A stretch of 64,000 nucleotides of DNA, taken from positions 930,001-994,000 of the forward strand of contig NZ_CP110136.1 in assembly GCF_025979705.1 (NCBI RefSeq), read 5' to 3'. A model generated the notes under the pieces. It saw only the letters and a program-made list of their open reading frames with translations, ran no database searches and was not told the origin of the DNA. Shown here piece after piece: positions 1 to 8,047 of the stretch; position 1 is the first letter of the stretch; every line of letters starts with the position of its first letter. The position numbers and the translations under genes were made by a program. The DNA is from Hymenobacter sp. YIM 151858-1. Lineage in GTDB: Bacteria; Bacteroidota; Bacteroidia; Cytophagales; Hymenobacteraceae.

Positions 1-213
1 AGCAAATAGGAGTCGTCCATATGTGGCACCCAAAGTAATAAGTACACGCTGTAGTGTAAAATAACGGAGCAATCGGGCGGGTTGATATCACATGATAATG
101 TGGTGTTGGAGGGCTAAAGCCATATTTTATTTGCTTGATCCGACAAACGGCGGTTGGCGCACCAGAGAAACATTGAGTTGGGGTAGCTGCCGGGGTTTGC
201 GCATCTTGCGCCC
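1..213. other. Gene-free left edge
   Basis: I see no credible coding region in this leading stretch. It is more AT-rich than the genes that follow and contains a small inverted repeat (CACATgataATGTG near 90). It presumably carries the promoter of the metallo-hydrolase gene, but no clear TTG/TAnnTTTG pair can be picked out. Confidence 0.4.
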
Positions 214-1062
214 ATGAACGTCTACACCCTCGATACTGGCTTATTCAAACTGGATGGCGGCGCCATGTTTGGCGTAGTACCCAAATCGTTGTGGAGCCGG
301 CAGTACCCCGCCGACGAAAACAATATGTGCACCTGGGCCATGCGCTGCCTGTTGGTGCAGGATGGCAACCGGCTGCTCCTCGTCGACAACGGCATTGGGA
401 ATAAGCAGGACGAGAAGTTCAAAGGGCATTTTTACCTCCACGGCGACGCTACCCTCGAAGGCTCGCTGCGGAAGCTGGGGTTCACCTCGTCCGACGTTAC
501 CGATGTGCTGCTTACGCACCTGCACTTCGACCACTGCGGCGGCTCGGTGGTGCGTACCCCCGACGACAAACTGCAGCTGGCCTTCCCGAACGCCACTTAT
601 TGGTCGAACGAAGCGCATTGGCAATGGGCCGTGCAGCCCAACGCGCGCGAAAAAGCCTCCTTTCTGAAAGAGAATATCCTGCCGATTCAGGAAAGCGGGC
701 ACCTGCGCTTTATCGATCAGGCGGCTGGGGTTCCCGAAGAGTTGCCCATGCTGCGCGAGATTGTGTTTGCCGATGGGCATACCGAAAAGATGATGGTGCC
801 GGTGCTGGACTACAAAGGGCGTAAGCTGGCATTTATGGCTGATTTGCTGCCCTCGACCGCACACCTGCCCATGCCGTGGGTGATGAGCTACGACGTGCGC
901 CCGCTGCAAACGCTGGTGGAAAAAGAAGCCACCTTGCAGCGCGCCGCCGACGAGCAGTGGGTGCTGATATTGGAACACGACGCCCACACCGAAGCCTGCA
1001 CCGTACAGCAAACCGACCGCGGCGTGCGGCTGAGCGAAACGCTGCGCATCGCCGATCTGTAA
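214..1062 (+). CDS. MBL-fold metallo-hydrolase
   Basis: The 282-residue protein carries the zinc-binding signature of the metallo-beta-lactamase superfamily, HLHFDH at residues 102-107, preceded by the LLVDNG strand near residues 55-60 that normally carries a structural Asp. Later histidines, including one in EHDAHTE near residue 255, can supply the other metal ligands. There is no signal peptide, so it should act in the cytoplasm. The family hydrolyses lactones, thioesters, phosphodiesters and other substrates; the single-domain layout and length resemble the AHL-lactonase-like group, but the substrate cannot be read from sequence. It is the first gene of a tight plus-strand run, with the patatin gene starting 16 bases after its stop. 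Confidence 0.85.
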   Translation: MNVYTLDTGLFKLDGGAMFGVVPKSLWSRQYPADENNMCTWAMRCLLVQDGNRLLLVDNGIGNKQDEKFKGHFYLHGDATLEGSLRKLGFTSSDVTDVLLTHLHFDHCGGSVVRTPDDKLQLAFPNATYWSNEAHWQWAVQPNAREKASFLKENILPIQESGHLRFIDQAAGVPEELPMLREIVFADGHTEKMMVPVLDYKGRKLAFMADLLPSTAHLPMPWVMSYDVRPLQTLVEKEATLQRAADEQWVLILEHDAHTEACTVQQTDRGVRLSETLRIADL

Positions 1063-1078
1063 CCCAACGAACACGGAT

Positions 1079-1876
1079 TTGTCGACGCGAAAGATAGGAC
1101 TGGCCTTATCGGGAGGAGCGGCCCGCGGCATTGCCCACCTGGGTATGCTGCAAGCCCTGAGCGAGCTGCAACTGCCCATTGGGGCCATGTCGGGGGTGAG
1201 TTCGGGCGGGTTGGCAGCGGTGTTTTTTGCCGCTGGCATTCCGCCGCGCGAGGTGTTGCGCCTGCTGTCCGATACCCGCTTTTTGCGCCTGGTGCGTCCG
1301 GCTTACAAGCGCGGGCTGGTAAACCTGGGCTTGCTCGAGAAGCTGTTTGCTGCTCACCTGCCCGGCAACCAAACCTTTGCCGACCTAGGGATGCCCGTAA
1401 CCTTAGCGGCAACCGATTTGAGCAGCGGCAAAACCGTATTTTTCAACGAAGGCCCGCTGGTGCCGCCGCTGTTGGCCACAGGAGCGGTGCCCGTGCTATG
1501 CCAACCCATTGAGTACCTAGGGCACGTGCTGGTGGATGGGGGCTTGCTCAACAACCTGCCCATCGAGCCGCTGCAGCACCGGCCGGAGCTGGCCTTGGTA
1601 GGCGCGCACACCAACATTGTAAACACCGAGGCACCCATCAGCACCATCCGGCACGTGGCCGAGCGCACCTTTATGCTGGCCATCGGCACCAACACGGCGC
1701 CCCGGCTTAAGCAGTGCGAGCTGGTGCTGCAGCCACCGGAGCTCCGCCGGTTCAGGGTTACGGATTTGCGCCATGCCACCGAGCTGTATGCCATCGGTTA
1801 CGAATACACCCTGAGCCAGGCCGCCGAACTGGAGGCCTTGCTCAGCAAACCCGCGCCCGAGCCAGATTTTGGCTAG
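1079..1876 (+). CDS. Patatin-like phospholipase
   Basis: This 265-residue protein has the three signatures of the bacterial patatin family: the oxyanion-hole loop GGAARG at residues 12-17, the nucleophile elbow GVSSG with Ser41, and the catalytic DGG near residue 152. It lacks a signal peptide and any outer-membrane barrel domain, so it is a soluble cytoplasmic lipase of the RssA/YchK size class. It should hydrolyse acyl esters of phospholipids or related lipids. The frame opens with a TTG codon 16 bases after the metallo-hydrolase stop; the glycine-rich loop lies so close to the N-terminus that no downstream start is possible. A phospholipid acyltransferase gene follows within 40 bases. Confidence 0.88.
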   Translation: MSTRKIGLALSGGAARGIAHLGMLQALSELQLPIGAMSGVSSGGLAAVFFAAGIPPREVLRLLSDTRFLRLVRPAYKRGLVNLGLLEKLFAAHLPGNQTFADLGMPVTLAATDLSSGKTVFFNEGPLVPPLLATGAVPVLCQPIEYLGHVLVDGGLLNNLPIEPLQHRPELALVGAHTNIVNTEAPISTIRHVAERTFMLAIGTNTAPRLKQCELVLQPPELRRFRVTDLRHATELYAIGYEYTLSQAAELEALLSKPAPEPDFG

Positions 1877-1915
1877 CTTTGGCGTCCATTTCCGCATTTC
1901 TTCAACCGCTCCTGT

Positions 1916-2473
1916 ATGAACAGCTTTTGGCTGGCGTTTTCGAAGTTTTGGTTTAAGCTGGTAGGCTGGCGCTTGGCTTCCAGCATTCCGCCCGAAATCC
2001 GGCAAGCAATGATGATTGCTGCCCCGCACACCAGCAACTGGGACTTTATCCATGCCCGAGCCGCTTTTTTTCTGATGCGGCGCAACGTGCGCTTCACCGT
2101 AAAAAAGGAGTGGACGGACATACCCGTGCTGGGCAAGCTGATGATGAGCCTGGGGGCGCTGCCCATCGACCGGAGCAAGAACAACAGCATGGTGGAAGCC
2201 ATGGCCGAGCTGTTCAAGCAGTACCCCGACCTGATTATCCTCATCACGCCGGAAGGCACCCGCAAATACCAGCCCCGCTGGCGCCGCGGTTACTACCACG
2301 CCGCGCAGGCCGCCAACGTGCCCATTTTGCTGGGTTACCTCGACTACAGCAAGAAGGAAGCCGGGGTAGGGCCCGCCGTGTACCCTACCGGTAACTACGA
2401 TGCCGACGAAGAAACCGTCAAGGCCTTTTACCGCACCAAGCAGGGGCGTTTTCCGGAGCAGGGCATCCGGTAG
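1916..2473 (+). CDS. Lysophospholipid acyltransferase (PlsC-like)
   Basis: A 185-residue protein of the glycerol-3-phosphate/1-acylglycerol-3-phosphate acyltransferase superfamily. The catalytic H-x4-D motif is visible as HTSNWD (His38 to Asp43), and the phosphate-binding block appears as PEGTR near residue 118. It transfers an acyl chain to a lysophospholipid or similar acceptor at the inner face of the membrane. It is short for PlsC proper and matches a compact Bacteroidota subgroup that usually lacks a transmembrane anchor, so the acceptor is uncertain. It follows the patatin gene closely on the same strand, which suggests coupled deacylation and reacylation. Confidence 0.82.
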   Translation: MNSFWLAFSKFWFKLVGWRLASSIPPEIRQAMMIAAPHTSNWDFIHARAAFFLMRRNVRFTVKKEWTDIPVLGKLMMSLGALPIDRSKNNSMVEAMAELFKQYPDLIILITPEGTRKYQPRWRRGYYHAAQAANVPILLGYLDYSKKEAGVGPAVYPTGNYDADEETVKAFYRTKQGRFPEQGIR

Positions 2474-2502
2474 GCCGCGGGCCAAAGTCAGCAAGAAATG
2501 GG

Positions 2503-2533
2503 TTGAGGGCCCCGCGCTGCGAGCGTAGCTTTG
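2503..2533 (+). promoter_or_regulatory. Bacteroidota-type promoter
   Basis: TTG at 2503-2505 and TAGCTTTG at 2526-2533 are separated by 20 bases, matching the Bacteroidota -33/-7 consensus (TTG, TAnnTTTG). The -7 box ends 26 bases before the ATG of the AraC/alkyltransferase gene. This is motif evidence only. Confidence 0.5.
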
Positions 2534-2559
2534 TTTGGTAACGCTTAACTAAAACCGCC

Positions 2560-3426
2560 ATGCAAGCCGCCGTCAGCAGCCCCGATTACCAACGCATTGC
2601 GCAAGCTATCCGCTACCTCGAAGCGAACTTTCGGCAACAGCCCAGTCTCGATGAAGTGGCTGAGGCAGTTTGTCTTAGCCCGTTTCACTTTCAGCGCTTG
2701 TTTAGCGAGTGGGCAGGCATCAGCCCCAAGCGGTTTGTGCAGTACCTCACGGCCGATTTCCTGAAATCCCGATTGGCGGAGGCGACCAGCCTGGCCGAGG
2801 CGGCCGACGCCGCTGGCTTATCGGCCCCCTCGCGGCTGCACGACTTATTTGTGACGCTGGAAGCCGTTACGCCGCACGAGTTCCGCAGCGGCGGGGCGGG
2901 TGTGCGCATGGCGTATGGCGTGCACCAAACGCCGTTCGGGCCGGCCTTGCTGGCGGCCACAGCCAGGGGCGTGTGTGGGCTGCACCTGCTGGAACCCGAT
3001 GCGCCGGACGCCACCGCGGCTTTGGCGGCGCTGCAAAAAAGCTGGCCCGAGGCTACGCTTGAGCTAAACGAGGCCGCTACCGCACCGCTGGTAGCGCGGG
3101 CCTTCGCGCCGGCCGCCGGGCAGCCCCTGCATCTGCTGGTGCGGGGTACCAATTTTCAGCTGAAAGTTTGGGAGGCCTTGCTGCGGGTACCGACCGGGCG
3201 GTTGGTCAGCTACCAGCACATTGCGCAAGCCATTGGGCAGCCCAAAGCGTTGCAGGCCGTGGGCTCGGCAGTGGGGGCCAACCCCGTGGCAGTGCTGATT
3301 CCGTGCCACCGGGTTATCCGCAAGCAAGGCCTACTGGGCGAATACCGTTGGGGCTCGGCAACTAAAAAGGCCCTTATCGGCTTTGAAATGGCGCAGGCCG
3401 AGCGCCAAGCCGCCCAACTTCAGTAG
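2560..3426 (+). CDS. AraC-type regulator fused to O6-alkylguanine-DNA alkyltransferase
   Basis: Two domains are visible in 288 residues. Residues 10-108 form an AraC-type double helix-turn-helix (SPFHFQRLFSEWAGISPKRF and following helices). Residues 118-280 form a methylated-DNA-protein cysteine methyltransferase with the PCHRVI active site, Cys249 being the alkyl acceptor. The N-terminal phosphotriester-repair domain of classical Ada, with its four zinc cysteines, is absent, so this is an AraC-AGT fusion. It should remove alkyl groups from O6-guanine in a single-turnover reaction; whether the HTH part still regulates transcription is unknown. It has its own good promoter immediately upstream. 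Confidence 0.92.
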   Translation: MQAAVSSPDYQRIAQAIRYLEANFRQQPSLDEVAEAVCLSPFHFQRLFSEWAGISPKRFVQYLTADFLKSRLAEATSLAEAADAAGLSAPSRLHDLFVTLEAVTPHEFRSGGAGVRMAYGVHQTPFGPALLAATARGVCGLHLLEPDAPDATAALAALQKSWPEATLELNEAATAPLVARAFAPAAGQPLHLLVRGTNFQLKVWEALLRVPTGRLVSYQHIAQAIGQPKALQAVGSAVGANPVAVLIPCHRVIRKQGLLGEYRWGSATKKALIGFEMAQAERQAAQLQ

Positions 3427-3486
3427 ATTGAGCCGCCGGCCTAGGTTGCACCGAAGCTGACAACCGCACCACTTACGCCCACCGCC

Positions 3487-4041
3487 ATGTTCGAAAAGCT
3501 GCAAACCCTACTGTTAATCCTGTTCGGGCTTATCGTGTTTGTGGTGCGCATGTGGCGCAAGGCACAGGAAACGATGCGACGCGAAGCCCAGGAACGGAAA
3601 CTACCGCAGCCTGACAGCCGCCCCGCTACGCGGCCGGTGGTGCGCCCGCCGGGCGCGCCCTCATTCGAGCAGCTGCTGCAGCAAATGAAACAGCAGAACC
3701 AGCCACCGCCCGCTGCGCAACCAGCTTCAGCGCCACCTAGGGCCACGGAGCGCGCTCCGGTAGCCCGCACGCTGGAGGTGCCGCAAGCCTCGTCGCGCAG
3801 CTTGGAGGAAGCCGCTGCCGCGCGCACCGCCCGCAGCCTGGAAACCCCGGTGGCCGCTCCGCGCCGGGCGGCCTCGCTACCTAGGGCCACTGCCACCGCC
3901 GCCAACGATTTCTGGGCGCGCGAAAACCGGCAGGCCTCGCAGCCAACGGTTGCCGCCCACAACATCGCCGCGCGCCTACGCAACCCTGCCGATTTGCGGG
4001 CCGCCTTTGTAATGGCCGAGGTGCTGCAGCGCCGCTTTTAA
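3487..4041 (+). CDS. Small membrane-anchored Pro/Ala/Arg-rich protein, unknown
   Basis: I do not recognise a family. The 184-residue protein starts with one hydrophobic segment (about residues 6-24), followed by a basic stretch and a long low-complexity region rich in Pro, Ala, Arg and Gln (residues 35-145). A short ordered C-terminus, with an alpha-helical RLRNPADLRAAFVMAEVLQRRF segment, closes the protein. The layout suggests a single-pass protein with a disordered spacer and a small C-terminal binding helix. A hairpin lies after its stop, and the next gene is convergent. Codon use resembles the neighbours, which supports it being a real gene. Confidence 0.6.
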   Translation: MFEKLQTLLLILFGLIVFVVRMWRKAQETMRREAQERKLPQPDSRPATRPVVRPPGAPSFEQLLQQMKQQNQPPPAAQPASAPPRATERAPVARTLEVPQASSRSLEEAAAARTARSLETPVAAPRRAASLPRATATAANDFWARENRQASQPTVAAHNIAARLRNPADLRAAFVMAEVLQRRF

Positions 4042-4056
4042 ATAGCCGCTTAAACG

Positions 4057-4092
4057 CACAGCGCCGCTCTCATGCCTGGGAGCGGCGCTGTG
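4057..4092. terminator. Hairpin between convergent genes
   Basis: A 13-bp perfect stem (CACAGCGCCGCTC at 4057-4069 pairing with 4080-4092) with a 10-base loop lies between two convergent genes. It has no clear T-run, so terminator function is probable rather than shown. Confidence 0.5.
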
Positions 4093-4116
4093 CTGTTGCC
4101 AACGAGGCAGCGGAAC

Positions 4117-4785
4117 TTACTCCTGCGTAAGGGCATAGGCCAGCAGGTTGGCGCCCATGCGCAGTGCGGCTTCGTGTTTCTCCACGGGGTCTTTGTACAC
4201 TTCGGGGTCTTCCCAGCCGTTGCCCAGGTCGCACTCGTAGGTATAGAAGCACACCAGGCGGCCTTTGTAGATCAGGCCAAAGCCTTGGGGGCGTTTGCCA
4301 TCGTGTTCGTGAATTTTGGGCAGGCCTTTCGGGAAGGCGAATTTCTGGTGGTAGATGGGGTGCGAAAAGGGCAGCTCCACAAATTCCAGCTCCGGAAACA
4401 CCTTTTTCATTTCGGGCCGGATGTACTTGTCGAGCCCGTAGTTGTCGTCGATGTGCAGAAACCCGCCGCTTGTTAGGTAGCGGCGCAGGTTTTTGGCCTC
4501 GGCATCCGAAAAGGTAACGTTGCCGTGGCCCGTTAGGTGTACAAAGGGGTACTGCAGCAGCTCGCGCGAGCCGGGCTCCACGGTAGCTTCTTCGGGCGCA
4601 ATGTTGGTTTTCAGCACCTGGTTGCAAAAGCGGATAAGGTTGGGCAACGAGGTTTTGTTGCCGTACCAGTCGCCACCGCCGCCGTATTGCAGGCGGGCAA
4701 TCCGGAAGCTGTACGAGGGCGGCGCGGCCGCCGTAGCGGGCAGCACGAGTACCAGCGCAAGCAAAAAACGAAGTAGCAGTTTCAT
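4117..4785 (-). CDS. DUF4159 domain secreted protein
   Basis: A 222-residue protein with a clear signal peptide (MKLLLRFLLALVLVLPATAAA). The mature part begins with FRIARLQYGGGGDWYGNK, the typical opening of DUF4159 proteins, which are often found near MoxR/vWA gene clusters in Bacteroidota. Later segments (FVHLTGHGNVTFS and GGFLHIDDNYGLD) resemble the glutamine-amidotransferase-like fold of this family. No catalytic role is established. It lies downstream of rsmE on the same strand with an 84-base spacer and may be co-transcribed with it. No MoxR or vWA genes are nearby here. Confidence 0.78.
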   Translation of the reverse strand: MKLLLRFLLALVLVLPATAAAPPSYSFRIARLQYGGGGDWYGNKTSLPNLIRFCNQVLKTNIAPEEATVEPGSRELLQYPFVHLTGHGNVTFSDAEAKNLRRYLTSGGFLHIDDNYGLDKYIRPEMKKVFPELEFVELPFSHPIYHQKFAFPKGLPKIHEHDGKRPQGFGLIYKGRLVCFYTYECDLGNGWEDPEVYKDPVEKHEAALRMGANLLAYALTQE

Positions 4786-4869
4786 ACGGCGGGCGGTAAT
4801 ACCGGGCAGGGTTGCTTTAGGGTAATAAACGAATGCGGCAGGCCGGCCGATCGTTCCGGGCTGCTGTTT

Positions 4870-5589
4870 TTACCCAGGCAACTGAGCCAGCTCGTGGGCA
4901 ATGTGCACCGTGTGGCAAGCAGCCAGGGCGGCGGTTTCGGTGCGCAGGCGCGTGTGCCCCAACGCCACGGGGCGGATGCCCAGACCTAGGGCCAGCTGTA
5001 TTTCGTCTGGGGTAAAGTCGCCTTCGGGCCCGATAAGGATGCAGCAGCGGTTCCCGGCAGCAGCTACTTGCGCCAGCGAAAGTCGTTCGCCCTCGGCTAG
5101 GTGCGCAATAAAGGTGGTAGCGGGCTCGAGCGTGCGCACCAAAGCGGCAAAATCGGTCAGCTCATCCAGCTGCGGCAGCCAGGCCTGGCCCGATTGCTTC
5201 AGGGCGCTTACGGCAATTCTTTCCAGGCGCTCCAGCTTCAGTTCGCGCCGCTCCGAACGGGCACACCGCACAAACGACAGCCGATCGATGCCCATTTCCG
5301 TGGCTTTTTCCACCAGCCACTCCATGCGGTCGAGGTTTTTAGTGGGGGCCACGGCTACGTGCACGTGGTAGGGGCGACGCGGCACCTGCTGTTGCGTTAC
5401 TATGCGCAGCTGGCAGCGTTTGGCCTCGGCGTCGGCTACTTCGGCCTGGTAAATGCCGCCAGCGCCGTCGATCAGCTCCACGGCGTCGCCTTCGCGCAGG
5501 CGCAGCACCCGTACGGCGTGCTTGCTTTCGTCTTCGGGCAGGGTATGGGTATTGCCGCTAAGGCCAGGAGCGAAGAAAGTATGGGGCAT
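4870..5589 (-). CDS. rsmE: 16S rRNA (uracil-1498-N3)-methyltransferase
   Basis: The 239-residue length and the SPOUT signatures LIGPEGDFTPDE (about residue 190) and LGHTRLRTETAA (about residue 215) identify RsmE, which methylates N3 of U1498 in helix 44 of 16S rRNA using S-adenosylmethionine. The N-terminal PUA-like part (residues 1-75) is present, and the linker contains the expected KNLDRMEWLVEKATEMG. It sits between the S1/P1 nuclease gene (50 bases upstream) and the DUF4159 gene on the same strand, so the three may form one transcript. Confidence 0.95.
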   Translation of the reverse strand: MPHTFFAPGLSGNTHTLPEDESKHAVRVLRLREGDAVELIDGAGGIYQAEVADAEAKRCQLRIVTQQQVPRRPYHVHVAVAPTKNLDRMEWLVEKATEMGIDRLSFVRCARSERRELKLERLERIAVSALKQSGQAWLPQLDELTDFAALVRTLEPATTFIAHLAEGERLSLAQVAAAGNRCCILIGPEGDFTPDEIQLALGLGIRPVALGHTRLRTETAALAACHTVHIAHELAQLPG

Positions 5590-5639
5590 AAAGCAAATGT
5601 AGGGCTGCTGCCAACACCAGGGGGTGCCTAGGTGTCAGA

Positions 5640-6422
5640 CTAATCCAGCGCCTCGTTCAGCACTTCGGCCAGGCGAATACCCGCTTGGCTTAGGCGCAGG
5701 CGCACGTCTTCGATGTGGGTGTTGTAGTACTGCTCTTCGAGTACGGTGCCGGGCTGCGCCTCCTCATAGAGCTTCGAGCTGAGCTGGTACGATTGAAAAA
5801 ACCACTGCTCCATGGGGTCGCGGCGCCAGATTTTGGCCTGCTTATCGTCGGGTTGCTGCAGGTTGGCGGCCATCTGCTGGTAGGCCAGCCCTTGCACGTT
5901 AATCAGCCCACTATCCCAGAGGCGGTGCAGGTTGGTGCCTTCGCCCCGAAACTGCAGCTGTATATCGTTGCCGCCCTTGTCTTCGGCGCGGCTGATGTGC
6001 ATGGGCTGGTGCAGGTCGCCCACGAGGTGCACCACAAATTTCAGGGCAATCTGGCGCTTTTCCTGCGGCTGCTTTTTATCCGCTAGCAACCGAATGTTTT
6101 CGTTGAGGGCCTGGTAGGCGTTGGGTTCGGTTTTGGCCTTAAGCTCCTGGTTGAAAGCCGGAAACTCCAGACCCAGGGGCAGGTTTACGAAGTGCCAGGG
6201 CGCCGTGCTCCTGTATTCGGGTGTGTTACGCACTTCGTCGGCCCACGTCGAAACATCGGCCAGGGTTTGGTTGCCCAGCAGCTGCTCTACCTGCCGCGAA
6301 GCCTTGCGCGAAAGGTGCCGCTCGGCAATTTTGCCAACGGTGCGGTGGCCTTCGCCACCCCAGGCCATCAGCTGGAGCGGGCTCAACAGTAAACACAATG
6401 CAATGGTGGGTAAGCGACGCAT
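5640..6422 (-). CDS. S1/P1-type secreted nuclease
   Basis: The protein (260 residues from ATG at 6422) has a signal peptide ending before WGGEGH, so the mature N-terminus is the tryptophan that ligates zinc in this family. Further ligands are visible in order: STWADE, WHFVNLP, HLVGDLHQPMH and NLHRLWDS. All zinc-site motifs of the trinuclear S1/P1 family are intact. It should degrade single-stranded DNA and RNA outside the inner membrane. The frame extends 24 codons further upstream, but the chosen ATG directly starts the signal peptide (MRRLPTIALCLLLSPLQLMA). Confidence 0.92.
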   Translation of the reverse strand: MRRLPTIALCLLLSPLQLMAWGGEGHRTVGKIAERHLSRKASRQVEQLLGNQTLADVSTWADEVRNTPEYRSTAPWHFVNLPLGLEFPAFNQELKAKTEPNAYQALNENIRLLADKKQPQEKRQIALKFVVHLVGDLHQPMHISRAEDKGGNDIQLQFRGEGTNLHRLWDSGLINVQGLAYQQMAANLQQPDDKQAKIWRRDPMEQWFFQSYQLSSKLYEEAQPGTVLEEQYYNTHIEDVRLRLSQAGIRLAEVLNEALD

Positions 6423-6659
6423 AACCGGGCTTGAGGAGTGGGAGGAGCAGTAACGGATGAATTTGCAAAGCACGTACAAATCGGCCGGATTCAATAATGC
6501 CCCGGCCAGCGCCTAGGTGGCGGCGGGGGCAGTAAGCTCGGGCAGCTGCCCCTACCCAGGCCCGGCGGGTTGCCAGCTCAGCCATACGATTTAATTGTAT
6601 CGAAGCCACGGAGGGGTGCGTAAAGGAAGGTTTGTATACCACGCTTAAACCCACACCCA

Positions 6660-7853
6660 ATGACACCCAAACTCAAAAAGCTCAAGAATCAGGTAATCGT
6701 GATTACCGGTGCCTCGTCGGGCATCGGGCTGGTTACGGCCCGCATGGCGGCCAAAAAAGGCGCTAAGTTGGTACTGGCCGCCCGCAGCGAAGAGGCCTTG
6801 CGCCGCTTGGTGGAAGAAATCCGGCAGGAGGGCGGCGAGGCTACCTACCTCGCTATCGACGTGAGCGAGCCGACGGCCGCCCGCGCCATTGCCCAAAAGG
6901 CCGTGGCAACGTTCGGCGGCTTCGATACCTGGATCAATAACGCCGGCGTGAGCATTTACGGCAAGGTTGAGGAGGTGCCCATCGAGGACATGCGCCAGCT
7001 TTTTGAGGTGAACTTCTGGGGATTGGTGCACGGCTCGCTCGAAGCCGCCAAGCATTTAAAGCAAAAGGGCGGTGCCATCATCAACGTGGGCAGCATTCTG
7101 TCCGATATCACGGCCATTCTGCAAACCATTTACTCGGCCAGCAAGCACGCCGTAAAGGGCTTTACCGACGGCCTGCGCATGGAGTTGGAAATGGACGGCG
7201 CACCCGTTTCGGTAACGCTTATTCAGCCAGCGGCCATTGATACGCCGTACCCCGTGCACGCCAAAAACTACATGGAGCGCGAGGCCAAGCACGCGCCGCC
7301 CGCCTACGCCCCCGAAACCGTGGCCCGCGCCATTTTGTACGCCTGCACCCGCCCCGAGCGCAGCATCGTGGTGGGCGGCGGCGGCCGCGCGTTCATCAGC
7401 ATGGAGCAGTGGACGCCGCGCCTGCTCGATAAGTTTATGGAAACCGCCTTTGTAAAGCAGGAAAAAGCCGATTACGCCCCGCGCCCCCTGCACCAAAACG
7501 CCCTCGATAAGCCCATGGGCAACCTCGAGGAGCGCGGCAACTACCCCGGCAGCACCCGCGAGACGAGCTTCTACACCCAAGCCGTTACGAGCAAAAGCCC
7601 CGTGCTGAAAACCGCCCTGGCCGTGGGCGCCGGCCTGGCCCTGGCTACCTGGCTCAGCAAAAACCGACAGGCCGGTGGCAACGGCGGCACCGGCACCCGC
7701 ACCGTGTACCCCGAGGGCTACACGCCCAACCGCGCCGGGGCTGGCCGTACCAGCCCGCTGGCCTCGGCCGCCACCGCCAGCAGCAGCCACGACTACGACG
7801 CCACTGGCCACGACCACCGCTACGCCGAAGCGCGCCGCGACGACCTGCCCTAG
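6660..7853 (+). CDS. SDR-family oxidoreductase with C-terminal membrane segment
   Basis: Residues 10-250 form a classical short-chain dehydrogenase: TGASSGIG cofactor loop near residue 18, NNAG near residue 97, and the YSASK active-site Tyr/Lys near residue 161. The remaining 140 residues are unusual for the family: a positively charged linker, one hydrophobic segment (VLKTALAVGAGLALATWL, about 310-327) and a disordered Gly/Thr/His-rich tail. The enzyme may therefore be tethered to a membrane. The substrate is unknown. This SDR subfamily is common in Bacteroidota and Alphaproteobacteria as a stress-type dehydrogenase. A strong terminator follows the stop. Confidence 0.87.
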   Translation: MTPKLKKLKNQVIVITGASSGIGLVTARMAAKKGAKLVLAARSEEALRRLVEEIRQEGGEATYLAIDVSEPTAARAIAQKAVATFGGFDTWINNAGVSIYGKVEEVPIEDMRQLFEVNFWGLVHGSLEAAKHLKQKGGAIINVGSILSDITAILQTIYSASKHAVKGFTDGLRMELEMDGAPVSVTLIQPAAIDTPYPVHAKNYMEREAKHAPPAYAPETVARAILYACTRPERSIVVGGGGRAFISMEQWTPRLLDKFMETAFVKQEKADYAPRPLHQNALDKPMGNLEERGNYPGSTRETSFYTQAVTSKSPVLKTALAVGAGLALATWLSKNRQAGGNGGTGTRTVYPEGYTPNRAGAGRTSPLASAATASSSHDYDATGHDHRYAEARRDDLP

Positions 7854-7874
7854 GTGCTTCCTGGTACTTCGCCG

Positions 7875-7908
7875 AAAAGGCCACCTGCTGTGCTGCAGGT
7901 GGCCTTTT
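7875..7908 (+). terminator. Rho-independent terminator
   Basis: A perfect 14-bp stem (AAAAGGCCACCTGC at 7875-7888, partner 7895-7908) with a six-base loop is followed by T residues. It lies 21 bases after the SDR gene. Confidence 0.88.
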
Positions 7909-8047
7909 TTCTGGGTTGTTCTTTGCTGAATACAGCTGTATAGCTTTGGTTACCACATAATTGTGTGGTTGATGTTGGTTAGCGCATCCGATACTTTCGC
8001 CTCGGCTTAAACCCTAACTTATTGCGCATCGATGCGCCACTTTGCCC

